From assembly GCA_947495135.1 (NCBI GenBank), contig CANLXN010000001.1:744001-808000 (forward strand): a stretch of DNA of 64,000 nt, in the 5' to 3' direction. The translations under genes were made by a program, and so were the position numbers. The DNA is from an uncultured Flavobacteriaceae bacterium (lineage in GTDB: Bacteria > Bacteroidota > Bacteroidia > Flavobacteriales > Flavobacteriaceae). Shown in pieces: positions 20,271-29,686 of this stretch (its first letter is position 1; each line of letters opens with the position of its first letter). The notes beneath the pieces were generated by a model. It was not told where the DNA came from, did not search any database, and was given only the letters and a program-made list of their open reading frames with translations.

Positions 20271-20550
20271 ATTGGTCGTGACGCCTGTCCGCCTTTTCTG
20301 GCGGATAAAATAGCCGCTACCAAGCGCTCGATTGTTTTATAAAGTCAAATTGCTCTGGCAATTTATTTTACACACAATTATCCAACGCTTGCCAACGCCA
20401 AAATAAAAGCTAACCTTTTTGCTCTTATTAAAAATCGTTTATTCGATAAAATGTACGTAATAAAAAATTTTACGAGATTCTCGTAAGCTTCCCACAAGAG
20501 CATAAAATTACTCTGCGAGATAATTTCTATACACTTGTTATATTTAGAAC
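20271..20550. repeat. Dispersed intergenic element E1, copy B
   Basis: Starts attggtcgtgacgcctgtccgccttttctggcggataaaatagccgctaccaag, identical to copy A over 54 nt. Confidence 0.88.
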
Positions 20551-20585
20551 TCCAATTAATTCTTTTTTAATGTTTCATTATTAGG

Positions 20586-20622
20586 TATTTTAAAAATTGA
20601 TACTCAATCAATTTTTAAAATA
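20586..20622. repeat. Perfect 15-bp inverted repeat with 7-nt loop
   Basis: tattttaaaaattga-tactcaa-tcaatttttaaaata. Confidence 0.85.
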
Positions 20623-20876
20623 GTGTCTTGAAACAAAAGAAATCGACACAGGAGATTCACGAACTCTTAAAACAATATTAACGCTGAGCTAAACAAAAAT
20701 TCAAGGCTGCATATAATTTTGGAAACAATTAACCGCTCATTCGCTATATTTTAGGAAAGATTGGAACTCGTTATGACTGTTATGGAATTCGTTTTATAAT
20801 CGAAACAATCAAAACCATGTATTGCTAAATCTCTAAAATATGCACGCTCATTTCTCCTATTGTTTTTACCAAAATT

Positions 20877-21083
20877 TTATGAGGTCGAGGTTTTAATGTA
20901 GAACAAATCATCATCAATTTCTTTTACAATTGGATGTTTAAGGACTTCATCAATATCGCTAACTTTTCCGCCAGCTCTTAAAACAATTTGTTTTATATAA
21001 TCTCTATTAATTGTTTCGAATTGTTCAACTAACATTTCATGTCTAATAAGCATTAAAAAAGTCTCTATTTTTTCTTTATCCAT
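20877..21083 (-). CDS. 68-aa protein, unknown; partner of the upstream TIGR04141-like gene
   Basis: MDKEKIETFLMLIRHEMLVEQFETINRDYIKQIVLRAGGKVSDIDEVLKHPIVKEIDDDLFYIKTSTS; 5 nt after the stop of the larger gene. Confidence 0.6.
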   Translation of the reverse strand: MDKEKIETFLMLIRHEMLVEQFETINRDYIKQIVLRAGGKVSDIDEVLKHPIVKEIDDDLFYIKTSTS

Positions 21084-21088
21084 AGTTT

Positions 21089-22867
21089 TTAAACTTCTGT
21101 TATTCTTTCAATTAAAAAATTAAAGTCAGTATTTTTCATATCTCTAATGCAATACAGTAAAGAAAGTTTTGCTATTCTTGAATTTGTTGAAGTAATTTCG
21201 TCATTAATTTCTAATTGTGAAGTTGACGAATAAGCAAAGACGAATGAAATCTTTTTGGTTTTAAATAAGTCAATAAAATTATCAAGATTCACTATCTCTT
21301 GAGTGCCATCTTCTTTAAGACATTGTAAAGAATTGTTGTTATACTGCTTATTAGAAATAGCATTATAATAAAGTTCAAAAGCCTCATTATTGCTCTCTCC
21401 TATAGCATTTGTCAACACTCTTGCGCCATTTATAATTTGATTAGCCAGAACTCTCAAATCCCTTCCTAAACCTTTCTTGACATGATATAAGTAAATATTA
21501 TTATCAGTAATTCTTATCAAATCACAAATTTCTAAATAATATAAAAAGGCTGTATCTGCTACAATGAAATTTTCAGCTTCTTTATAATTTCTATTATAGG
21601 CTCCTTCAGTTCCGTGAACATTAAAATCCCAATCATTCAAACTCAATGGTGGAGCTAATAAATCAAAATTTAAATTACCTAAATGATTATTTAAATAATC
21701 ATTAAATCCTTCTCTATATCTATACCATTGATTATCTAATTTAAAAAATCGATTGCCATCAAACTCAATCTCACCACTTATCCACTTATCAAGACTCTTT
21801 TCATTAGAATAGGCATTATCTTCATCAATGGCGAAACCGCCTACACAATTTTCCATACTTTCAATAAAGTTGGCTTCTGTACTTGAATCTATAACATCTT
21901 CATTTACAAGTCTGTTCATAGTTGCTATATACCCAAAAGAATAACCTAAAGGAATTTCTATATGACTACCTAAAACATCAAACCAGACTATAGTAGCTTT
22001 GGTATACCTGAAAATATCTGGATGATAAAAATCAACTGAATTCCCATTATTATATGCTTCATAAGCCATTTTTATTAACTCTAAATTCAGATTATCCTCA
22101 ATAGCTCTTAACTCTCCAGCTGTAAGTCTATAAAATTGATTAAACTGTACACCTGCTGTCTGAAGAAGCTCTTCTATTTGGGAAATTCTTTGAATTAATT
22201 CATCATAATCAAAGTTTGTAGAAACCTCAAATGAGGAACCTCCAGAAATAGAAACTCTAGTTGTATCTTCTCTTTTCTTTACAATTCCTAACCTTGCAAA
22301 ATGCTCTTCATCTATTGATGCTAGCATAGCTCTATATATCTTTCCAAAATCATCTTCATAGGCCAAATTGTAATCTTCTCTAAAAAATCTTTCAGCTCCT
22401 AAAACTGATCCAAAAACACCTCTTTCTTCTAATTTTCGAATTTCTGTTACGTTTTTATCTACCAATTTCGATAAAACATCCAACCCAAAAAATTTATCAA
22501 GAGACTCATCCATTATGTGTCTACCATAATAACCTTTGGTAATAGCATAAATTCTTCTATCATTATAAATAAATAATATAAAAGCCGAATATTTTGCTTC
22601 CAATTCATTTAAGTCTTCTTCATTATCGACTATACCATTTAAAAAGTTAAGCCAATGAGGTTTTATATCATCTGTTGAATAAATGAACAACTTGGATTGA
22701 TATTCGTTATTGGCTATAGTGTTCTGTAATTGAATATTCCTAAATTGATTTCCACTTTTATTATAATAATCAAGAATCATTTGGTCGATAATTTCTTCAG
22801 AATCACCCAAGTTTTCGACAATCACGTCCTGAATTTTATATAGTTTAGCATTAACTCGATTTGACAT
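21089..22867 (-). CDS. TIGR04141/DUF6119-like sporadically distributed protein
   Basis: Long ORF; SAFILFIYNDRRIYAITKGYYGRHIMDESLDKFFGLDVLSKLVDKN...VFGSVLGAERFFREDYNLAYEDDFGKIYRAMLAS...RVSISGGSSFEVS layout. Confidence 0.6.
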   Translation of the reverse strand: MSNRVNAKLYKIQDVIVENLGDSEEIIDQMILDYYNKSGNQFRNIQLQNTIANNEYQSKLFIYSTDDIKPHWLNFLNGIVDNEEDLNELEAKYSAFILFIYNDRRIYAITKGYYGRHIMDESLDKFFGLDVLSKLVDKNVTEIRKLEERGVFGSVLGAERFFREDYNLAYEDDFGKIYRAMLASIDEEHFARLGIVKKREDTTRVSISGGSSFEVSTNFDYDELIQRISQIEELLQTAGVQFNQFYRLTAGELRAIEDNLNLELIKMAYEAYNNGNSVDFYHPDIFRYTKATIVWFDVLGSHIEIPLGYSFGYIATMNRLVNEDVIDSSTEANFIESMENCVGGFAIDEDNAYSNEKSLDKWISGEIEFDGNRFFKLDNQWYRYREGFNDYLNNHLGNLNFDLLAPPLSLNDWDFNVHGTEGAYNRNYKEAENFIVADTAFLYYLEICDLIRITDNNIYLYHVKKGLGRDLRVLANQIINGARVLTNAIGESNNEAFELYYNAISNKQYNNNSLQCLKEDGTQEIVNLDNFIDLFKTKKISFVFAYSSTSQLEINDEITSTNSRIAKLSLLYCIRDMKNTDFNFLIERITEV

Positions 22868-23027
22868 AAGTGCATATTTATTAGTTACAGTAAAATCACT
22901 GTACTATTATTTATAATCTTTTAAAGGCTATAATTAATTAAAGGGAGAGTTTGAATATAATGATTTTTAACAAGTAATAGATTACGGAAATCCTTAGTTT
23001 TCAAAATTTTATATAAAAAACCCATTC

Positions 23028-23075
23028 CACACACATTATGCTTCCCTCCTACGTCGTCGCATAAAAAGTGTTCCA
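23028..23075. repeat. Dispersed element R3
   Basis: cattccacacacattatgcttccctcctacgtcgtcgcataaaaagtgtt. Confidence 0.7.
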
Positions 23076-23247
23076 TTAACATTGTAGAAGAAACATTTGA
23101 GCAGAAAAAAATCAAAAAAAATAGTAACAACTTTCGCTTTTTACCAAAGCAAAGTGACATAACCCGCCTACGCAAAAAAAGCTCCAGCTGACGCGCGCAA
23201 AACATTATAGAACAAATTGGCTAATACTTAATAACACGGCTATATGT

Positions 23248-23342
23248 ACGATATACGATGTTTGATGGACGATAGACGATATGTTCTTGCCTGTAACTTC
23301 CCTATTATGGATAATTGTTGCGGAATTTTGAAATATGGGATT
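23248..23342. repeat. Heptad array plus conserved flank (R2)
   Basis: acgatat acgatgt ttgatgg acgatag acgatat, then gcctgtaacttccctattatggataattgttgcggaattttgaaatatgggatt, matching 26364-26460. Confidence 0.85.
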
Positions 23343-23365
23343 GCTTTGTTAAAAATGTTTCTATT

Positions 23366-25081
23366 CTACAAAACCTTAACTCCCTGCATAATCTCCCCCT
23401 CCAATAAGATATTAATATAACTAGCATTGCCATCTTTGGTGAATTCAATTTCGGCACCTATTTCTTCAATAAAGAATTTGTTATCGCCTTTTGGCTTTAA
23501 TTCTAATGCATCCGAGCCTTTGGGTTGTCCTAATAACTGGCCATTCTCAAGGGAGATGGTAATGGTCATTTGTTCAGAAACATAGGTTCCTGTATAGGTT
23601 TTTAGCCTTTCCGAATCTACCGAAATGACCTCATTCTTTTTAGGCGTCTCTTTCGCGGTTTTAAGGGCAGTTGATTTTGTAATTCTATTTTGATACACAA
23701 ACTCTTGGTAACCCATTTCCGAATCTTTAGAAAAAGTGAAACTCACATACCCTTGTCTAAATGACAACGTACGATCGTTATGCGCATACAGCTTTCGCTC
23801 TCTCCCACCCGGTGCCTTGTAAAAAAGTCCTGTTTCCTCATTGTAATCGATATAGCGTTTATCACCATTTTCAAGGGTGTAGGTTCCAATAAACTTCCCC
23901 AATTCGCTTGTTGTTAACATCTTTGCTTCAGTCGATAATGGATAGGGCTTTCCCAGTATCGTGGAGGCAATTTGTATGGTTGGGTACCTAGGCGACCCTT
24001 CCTCATTATTTTGCATCACAATTACATAGAGGTTTTCTTCGGGCACATAAATCGAATTTGCCTTAAAACCCGGTGTACTACCAGAGTGCTCATACGAGTC
24101 GGTATTTTGAATTTTGTTGAACTCCCAACCGTAGCCGTAATGCGTGTTCGTTCCATTATGTAATTGATAATCATTCAGCATGGCCGAAAGACTTGATGTA
24201 TTAATGATTTTATGACTGAAGAGACCCGTCACCCATTTATTCATATCTCTGGGTGTACTTACGATATCACCCGCAGAAAAGGTAGGAAAAGGGTTTGCTG
24301 GACTCAATTCATCGTTGTCATTTAGCTCATAGCCTATTGCTTTCTTTGCGAAGCCGTCATTATTACTGGAAACTGTAGACCGATTCATTTTTAACGGACT
24401 AAAAATGTGATCGTCTACATATTCTTTATACGACTTCCCAGATACTTTTTCGATAATCAAGCCCAATAAGATGTAGCCATTATTTGAGTACTGATATTCT
24501 TCTCCTGGCATAAAAACTAAGTTTGGCGCATTGGCAGTCGACACATTCTCATGGATAGTTATTTCGGAAGCATTACTAATACCCAATCCTATCACGATTC
24601 CTTTGGATGGTAGACCGGACGTATGGGTAAGTAGGTGTTCAATTGTAATTGGATATTTTTCAATTGAAAACGCCTTAAGATGTATTCCTAAATAATCTGA
24701 AACCTTTAGTTTTCCTTGTTCTTGTAACTGAAGTATGGCTGCCGCGGTAAATTGTTTGGTGATAGAGCCAATATTGAATCTTGTAGATTTTTTAATTCGT
24801 TTGTTCGTATTCACATTAGCTAAGCCAAGCTGCCTTTCATAAACGATTTTTCCTTCTTTCGATATAAGTACCGATACTCCTGTTGTTTCTTTATCGTACG
24901 AAGCGGTTAATAGCTGTTCTATTTGCAAACGAGTTTCTTTGCTAAGCTTGCTTTTTTTTGATTGAGCACTCCCCTCTTGAGTACTTGAAAAAAGAGTAAA
25001 GAAAATGAGCATTAAGAATGTAGTTGATTTCATAGTCATGATTTGATTGATTGATATTTCAACAAAAATGAGCAATATCAA
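23366..25081 (-). CDS. Serine hydrolase (beta-lactamase-like, class C fold) with C-terminal extension
   Basis: FNIGSITKQFTAAAILQL (SxxK), YQYSNNGYILLG (YxN), YEHSGSTPGF. Confidence 0.9.
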   Translation of the reverse strand: MILLIFVEISINQIMTMKSTTFLMLIFFTLFSSTQEGSAQSKKSKLSKETRLQIEQLLTASYDKETTGVSVLISKEGKIVYERQLGLANVNTNKRIKKSTRFNIGSITKQFTAAAILQLQEQGKLKVSDYLGIHLKAFSIEKYPITIEHLLTHTSGLPSKGIVIGLGISNASEITIHENVSTANAPNLVFMPGEEYQYSNNGYILLGLIIEKVSGKSYKEYVDDHIFSPLKMNRSTVSSNNDGFAKKAIGYELNDNDELSPANPFPTFSAGDIVSTPRDMNKWVTGLFSHKIINTSSLSAMLNDYQLHNGTNTHYGYGWEFNKIQNTDSYEHSGSTPGFKANSIYVPEENLYVIVMQNNEEGSPRYPTIQIASTILGKPYPLSTEAKMLTTSELGKFIGTYTLENGDKRYIDYNEETGLFYKAPGGRERKLYAHNDRTLSFRQGYVSFTFSKDSEMGYQEFVYQNRITKSTALKTAKETPKKNEVISVDSERLKTYTGTYVSEQMTITISLENGQLLGQPKGSDALELKPKGDNKFFIEEIGAEIEFTKDGNASYINILLEGEIMQGVKVL

Positions 25082-25117
25082 TCAACAAGTCGACTCATGA
25101 CTTCCTATGAGACCTAT

Positions 25118-26278
25118 TTAGTAAGAAGTTTCAGCAGAATGGTTCACATATTCATTTCGGTATTGGGATGGAGAAAGCCCTGTTTCTTTTTTGAAGATTC
25201 TATTGAAACTTGCTTTAGAGTTAAAACCACAATCCATGGCTAGGGACAAAATTGTATACTTGGTGCTATCTACATGCCGAAGTGACTTTTTAACTTCTAT
25301 AATTCGAAATGAATTGACATAGTCATAGAAGGTGGTTTCTAGGTATGTATTAAAAAGTGTCGAAAGTTTTTTGTCTGTAATTTCTATGGACCTAGCAAGC
25401 TTCCCTAATGTTAATTCAGGATCCAAATACGGTTTATCATCGCTCATTACCTTTGCTAAATTTTCGATTAGATGAGCGATTGCATCTTGATCATAGGCAG
25501 ATAAACTATGTTGCTGCCGGCCATTATTATTCAATCTAAACTCCGGTTCCAGCAGAAACTTTGGCAGCAGTATTTTGGACTGACTTATTCCATGAAAGCC
25601 CAAATAACTCACTAAAATTATAATCGAGAACATAGTGAAATAACCGGTATTTATAGCTGTCGCGATTGAAAATTCATCCATCAATCGGGTAATAATATCA
25701 ACCGATATAAAGGCCAAACTTCCATATAGGAGGTTTCTAATCCAATTTAGATCTAGTTTCGAAAGTTCTGAGTGACTATGCTGAATTACATTTTTACTGC
25801 TATTAAAAATGCGCAACGATAGATAAATGTATACAATGAAGACTATGTTGCTGAAGATTACTATCACAACTTGGTTGGTATCTATGTACTGAAGGTATTT
25901 AAAACTGGGTTCGTTGATTAATTGAAAAATTGATATTGGGAGACCAATCAACAAGGTAAATATGAAAAAGCCTAAAAAGTGTTTTAAGTTTCTACGAATT
26001 AATCCTTGTTCTTCCTGAAACACCGATTTTAAATAAACCAATATCAACGGACCTAAAAACCAGATTATTGAAATATTAACAAGGAAGGTCGCTTTATACA
26101 GAATTTCTAATCTATGAAGCGATGAATATGCATGCAGATTGAGAAGGAGCATTAGAGAAAAGAAGATAATTAATATCTTTTTTTGGAGTTTCTTGTTTTT
26201 TGATCTAACTAATAAAAACAAGATTATCACAGATATGATAACCCCGGTAACAAGTATAAAATCATAAAACAGTTTCAT
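25118..26278 (-). CDS. Membrane-bound AraC-family regulator
   Basis: Multiple TM helices, C-term LGKLARSIEITDKKLSTLFN...ILSLAMDCGFNSKASFNRIFKKETGLSPSQYR. Confidence 0.9.
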   Translation of the reverse strand: MKLFYDFILVTGVIISVIILFLLVRSKNKKLQKKILIIFFSLMLLLNLHAYSSLHRLEILYKATFLVNISIIWFLGPLILVYLKSVFQEEQGLIRRNLKHFLGFFIFTLLIGLPISIFQLINEPSFKYLQYIDTNQVVIVIFSNIVFIVYIYLSLRIFNSSKNVIQHSHSELSKLDLNWIRNLLYGSLAFISVDIITRLMDEFSIATAINTGYFTMFSIIILVSYLGFHGISQSKILLPKFLLEPEFRLNNNGRQQHSLSAYDQDAIAHLIENLAKVMSDDKPYLDPELTLGKLARSIEITDKKLSTLFNTYLETTFYDYVNSFRIIEVKKSLRHVDSTKYTILSLAMDCGFNSKASFNRIFKKETGLSPSQYRNEYVNHSAETSY

Positions 26279-26363
26279 ATACTGTATGACTTCTAAGTAA
26301 GGCTTTTGTTACAACGGAATCTCTCTAATTGAAATTTGAAGTTGAATATCCCATTCATACAGT

Positions 26364-26460
26364 TTGATGTACGATATACGATGTTTGATAGACGATCTAT
26401 TGTTGGCTGTAACTTCTCTATCCTAGATAATTGTTGGGGAAATTTGAAATATGGGATTTA
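26364..26460. repeat. Heptad array plus conserved flank (R2)
   Basis: ttgatgt acgatat acgatgt ttgatag acgatct attgttg, then gctgtaacttctctatcctagataattgttggggaaatttgaaatatgggatt. Confidence 0.85.
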
Positions 26461-26483
26461 TGGGGATTAGACCTAAGCACTAT

Positions 26484-26560
26484 CCAACTCCAAAATATAA
26501 GCTAACCTTTTCGCACTTATTAAAAATCGCGTATTCTATAATAGGTACATTCAACTACTA
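26484..26560. repeat. Partial, degenerate E1 copy
   Basis: aactccaaaatataagctaaccttttcgcacttattaaaaatcgcgtattctataataggtac vs E1 copy B 20393-20456. Confidence 0.65.
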
Positions 26561-26694
26561 CATCCACCGAAGCTTTTCGTGTAGGTGGATTGCATTATCA
26601 AAATTTTTTGAGATCAATTTGCCAACGCTGCATCTGGATAAAAAGCACTATAAATAAAGTAAAAATTTGAAACTATTCAACGCTTTATAAATGT

Positions 26695-27444
26695 TCAAGT
26701 ATACTCTTTATCCACATTATCATAAACTCTAATCCCTGTTATTTTACCTGTTTCCTTATTGACGTCATAAATAGAAACGCCTGCTTGTGCTTTAAAGGTG
26801 GCGCTTCCCCAAACATCACAGGTATATTCTCCTGCAAAAGAGCCTTGTTCTTTATCAAAAATATAATTGTGAAACTTTAAAGGCACTCCCCCATCACCAA
26901 AAAAGTGATCAAAATGTTCTTGTAAGCCTTTTTCGGTTTTATGGTTCCAACGCCATCCTGCAGGTTCTCTAAAATAGACATCGTCTTCAAAAGAAAGGGT
27001 TTTCATTGTCGCTTTTGTTGAACCAATGGTTATACCTTCAAAATAGCGAACAACCTCTTTGGGTTCGGTAAGTTCAATTTCTTCGGAGAAAATGGCTGCT
27101 CTAAAAACGTGGCCTTCAGTAATTGGATACACAGAATGATAGGTTCGTATGGCGCAGTATTGATTGCCTTCTTTCTCCATAATGACCACCAATGGCAAAT
27201 CAAAAGTATTGTTTAATAGGATATCGTATTCTACTACCAAATGTTTCTCGTCTTCAAATTGTTTGAAAACCTTGACTTCCTTTACTTCGTCTTTAAGGTA
27301 ATCGAATTGCTTCTTAAGTAATTGAATACCTTGTGCTTTTCCTTTTGAAACCCCTACAGATTGTATGTTAAGCACCACATCTTCAGCGCACTGAGAAAGA
27401 ATGGTACGGTAGTCTTCTTTTAAAATATATTCTATAAATTTCAT
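26695..27444 (-). CDS. NTF2/SnoaL-like protein, two domains
   Basis: EYILKEDYRTILSQCAEDVVLNIQSVGVSKGKAQGIQLLKKQFDYLKDE; second half repeats the fold. Confidence 0.6.
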   Translation of the reverse strand: MKFIEYILKEDYRTILSQCAEDVVLNIQSVGVSKGKAQGIQLLKKQFDYLKDEVKEVKVFKQFEDEKHLVVEYDILLNNTFDLPLVVIMEKEGNQYCAIRTYHSVYPITEGHVFRAAIFSEEIELTEPKEVVRYFEGITIGSTKATMKTLSFEDDVYFREPAGWRWNHKTEKGLQEHFDHFFGDGGVPLKFHNYIFDKEQGSFAGEYTCDVWGSATFKAQAGVSIYDVNKETGKITGIRVYDNVDKEYT

Positions 27445-27500
27445 AATTATGGTTTTTATATCCTTACTTCCAAGGGAGTTTTAAAATTTTGCCGATCGTC

Positions 27501-28145
27501 TTACTTTTTTTCTGGTGTGATCAAAACCACTTTTCCATCGTAAAGCAACTGCAATTGGTAGTTGTTAGTTGCGGCAACTTTTGACAAAAATATCCTCGTA
27601 TCACCCATATCTGCGTTATCCACATAGATAAGCGTCTGGTCGTGAAAATTAGGTTCAAGCATCGTGAATAATGGATGGTACAAATCTTTCCACCCGTCTA
27701 AAAGCAATAAATCAATAGCATTGTTATGGTCTTTTAAGGTTTCCATCGCGTCACCCGTTCGTACTTCTATTAAATCACCTACGCCTGCTTTTGCGAAATT
27801 TTCTTTCGCCTTTTCCGCTTTGGATGCAATAAGTTCCGTAGTGATAATTTTCCCATCTGTTTCTAATGCACCCTGCGCTAAAAAGAGAGTTGAAATTCCA
27901 AAAGAAGTCCCAAATTCAACTATATTCTTGATGCTTTTTTGCTTAATAAGTTCTACTAAATCTTCACCCTGCTCTCTCGAAATAGAAAGATAAACGTTCT
28001 TAAAGTTTGAAGGCTGAAAGCTGCCGAAAACACTTTTTGCGGCACTTGTAATCATTCTTAAATGGTCGAATTTAGAGTCTTTGAATAACTCCTCTAAAAC
28101 TCCTTCTATATTATTTTCTATCGTTATCATATTTTTTATTTTCAA
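27501..28145 (-). CDS. SAM-dependent O-methyltransferase
   Basis: IVEFGTSFGISTLFLAQGALETDGKIITTELIASKAEKAKENFAKAGVGDLIEVRTGDA...IDLLLLDGWKDLYHPLF. Confidence 0.87.
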   Translation of the reverse strand: MKIKNMITIENNIEGVLEELFKDSKFDHLRMITSAAKSVFGSFQPSNFKNVYLSISREQGEDLVELIKQKSIKNIVEFGTSFGISTLFLAQGALETDGKIITTELIASKAEKAKENFAKAGVGDLIEVRTGDAMETLKDHNNAIDLLLLDGWKDLYHPLFTMLEPNFHDQTLIYVDNADMGDTRIFLSKVAATNNYQLQLLYDGKVVLITPEKK

Positions 28146-28208
28146 TAAAAAGGAATATCAAAATTTCATCTTAATATTCCTTTTAGCTATTAATGAAATA
28201 AGGGTTAA

Positions 28209-29660
28209 TTAAAATTTTCCGTTGTCATTTTTCCATTCAGATTTTGGCGGAATCTCAGCCATTACATCCCAATGTTCAATGATCTTACCGTTTTCTAGTC
28301 TAAATAAATCATAATAGGCATAAGGTTTTCCTCCGAGACTACCCTCAGATACTCCAAGAACAAAGTTACCTTGTCCTAATATCATATGTACCTGGTCCAG
28401 TTTCATTGTAACTCCACTCTCTGCCATTTTCTTTACACCATTTAAGAATCCCGAAACCCCATCTGGTAACATAGGGTTATGTTGTAAATAAGTATCACCT
28501 TCATAATAGTTGGCGAATTTGCCAAAATCACCACCAATTATTACTGTATCATAGTACTCTTTAATGATCGCCTTATTTTCTTCCGTTTTATTCAAGTCTA
28601 CAAGCACTGTGGCGCCATCTAATTGCGTTCTACCACTTACTGTTTTTTCTTGGAGAGGTAACATATTGTCCCAATGCTCTACAATTAATCCATCCTCAAA
28701 ACGAAATATATCAAAGCCAGCTTTTGCACCAAAAAAGTCATATTCAGTATGTGTAAACACATAATCGCCATCTTCGAAGGCACGAATAACATTGGCTTTA
28801 AATCCACCAGAAGGTGCATTTTTCATAATTTCGCCAAAACCTTCAAGGCCATCTCCAACACTTAAATTATGTTGAATGTATTTTTCTGGATTGATATATG
28901 AAATGGGTGTTTGGTCTCCTGTATTAAAGCTGTTAAGTAGCGCCACTACTTTATCCTTTTTTGACATTTCTGTCGGTTCTAAAGTAGTAAGCATTTGAGA
29001 ACGTGTCATCTCTACCGATGGCTGGCTCATCATACCCATAAACTCTTTTGACGTAGGATCACTCATAAATGTTTGTAAATAGTTATTAGAGTTTTCTTTA
29101 GTATCCCAATAGATCACAACCACTTGCCTGCCGTTTTCATTAACGCCGGTAATACGTTGTAGAAATCCTTTTTGAGTGGCTGTTTTATCTGCTACTTTCT
29201 CGTTAATAGTATCAAATGTATTCGTCTCTGCTCCATCAACTAGATTAAAAGACATCATTTCAACAAATCCACTCGAATCGGCCTTAAAATCTGCAGTAAT
29301 AGTATATCGATTCATTTTCATAGAATTTCCTTCAATCATACTTGCGTAATCGGCTACTGAAGGGTCTCCCATAAATTTTTTCATGGATGCTTCTGCATCT
29401 GAACGTGTTTCCCAATACACTATAACTGTGTACTTCCCATTTTTATCAACTCCGCTTTCTCGTCTTATAAATCCAGGCTGTTTGCTTGTAAAGTTATCTT
29501 GAACTTTTGCATCTAATGCATTAAAAGCTTGACTGTTTGATGTCGTCTTTAATGAAAAGGTAGTAACTTCCAACACCGAAGACTCAATTGTTTTTTCTTC
29601 GTTTTTACAACTTGTAATAAGAACTACTGCCATTACTATTAATATTAAGTTTTGTTTCAT
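28209..29660 (-). CDS. Lipoprotein with two ABM-like and two SnoaL-like domains
   Basis: ITSC lipobox; two repeats of QPGFIRRESGVDKNGKYTVIVYWETRSDAEASMKKFM / QKGFLQRITGVNENGRQVVVIYWDTKENSNNYLQTFM; two SnoaL-like units (YIQHNLSVGDGLEGF, YLQHNPMLPDGVSGF). Confidence 0.8.
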   Translation of the reverse strand: MKQNLILIVMAVVLITSCKNEEKTIESSVLEVTTFSLKTTSNSQAFNALDAKVQDNFTSKQPGFIRRESGVDKNGKYTVIVYWETRSDAEASMKKFMGDPSVADYASMIEGNSMKMNRYTITADFKADSSGFVEMMSFNLVDGAETNTFDTINEKVADKTATQKGFLQRITGVNENGRQVVVIYWDTKENSNNYLQTFMSDPTSKEFMGMMSQPSVEMTRSQMLTTLEPTEMSKKDKVVALLNSFNTGDQTPISYINPEKYIQHNLSVGDGLEGFGEIMKNAPSGGFKANVIRAFEDGDYVFTHTEYDFFGAKAGFDIFRFEDGLIVEHWDNMLPLQEKTVSGRTQLDGATVLVDLNKTEENKAIIKEYYDTVIIGGDFGKFANYYEGDTYLQHNPMLPDGVSGFLNGVKKMAESGVTMKLDQVHMILGQGNFVLGVSEGSLGGKPYAYYDLFRLENGKIIEHWDVMAEIPPKSEWKNDNGKF

Positions 29661-29686
29661 AGTTGGTTATTTTTATTGGTTGTTTC

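Noticed and set aside
21089-22867. First thought to be an AIPR (abortive infection) protein
   Set aside because: The motif layout fits TIGR04141/DUF6119 better; the AIPR motifs I would expect were not seen.
22921-23205. 94-aa minus-strand ORF between the TIGR04141-like gene and the hydrolase
   Set aside because: Covers the R3 repeat and low-complexity A/T tracts, has no recognisable domain and looks like chance coding.
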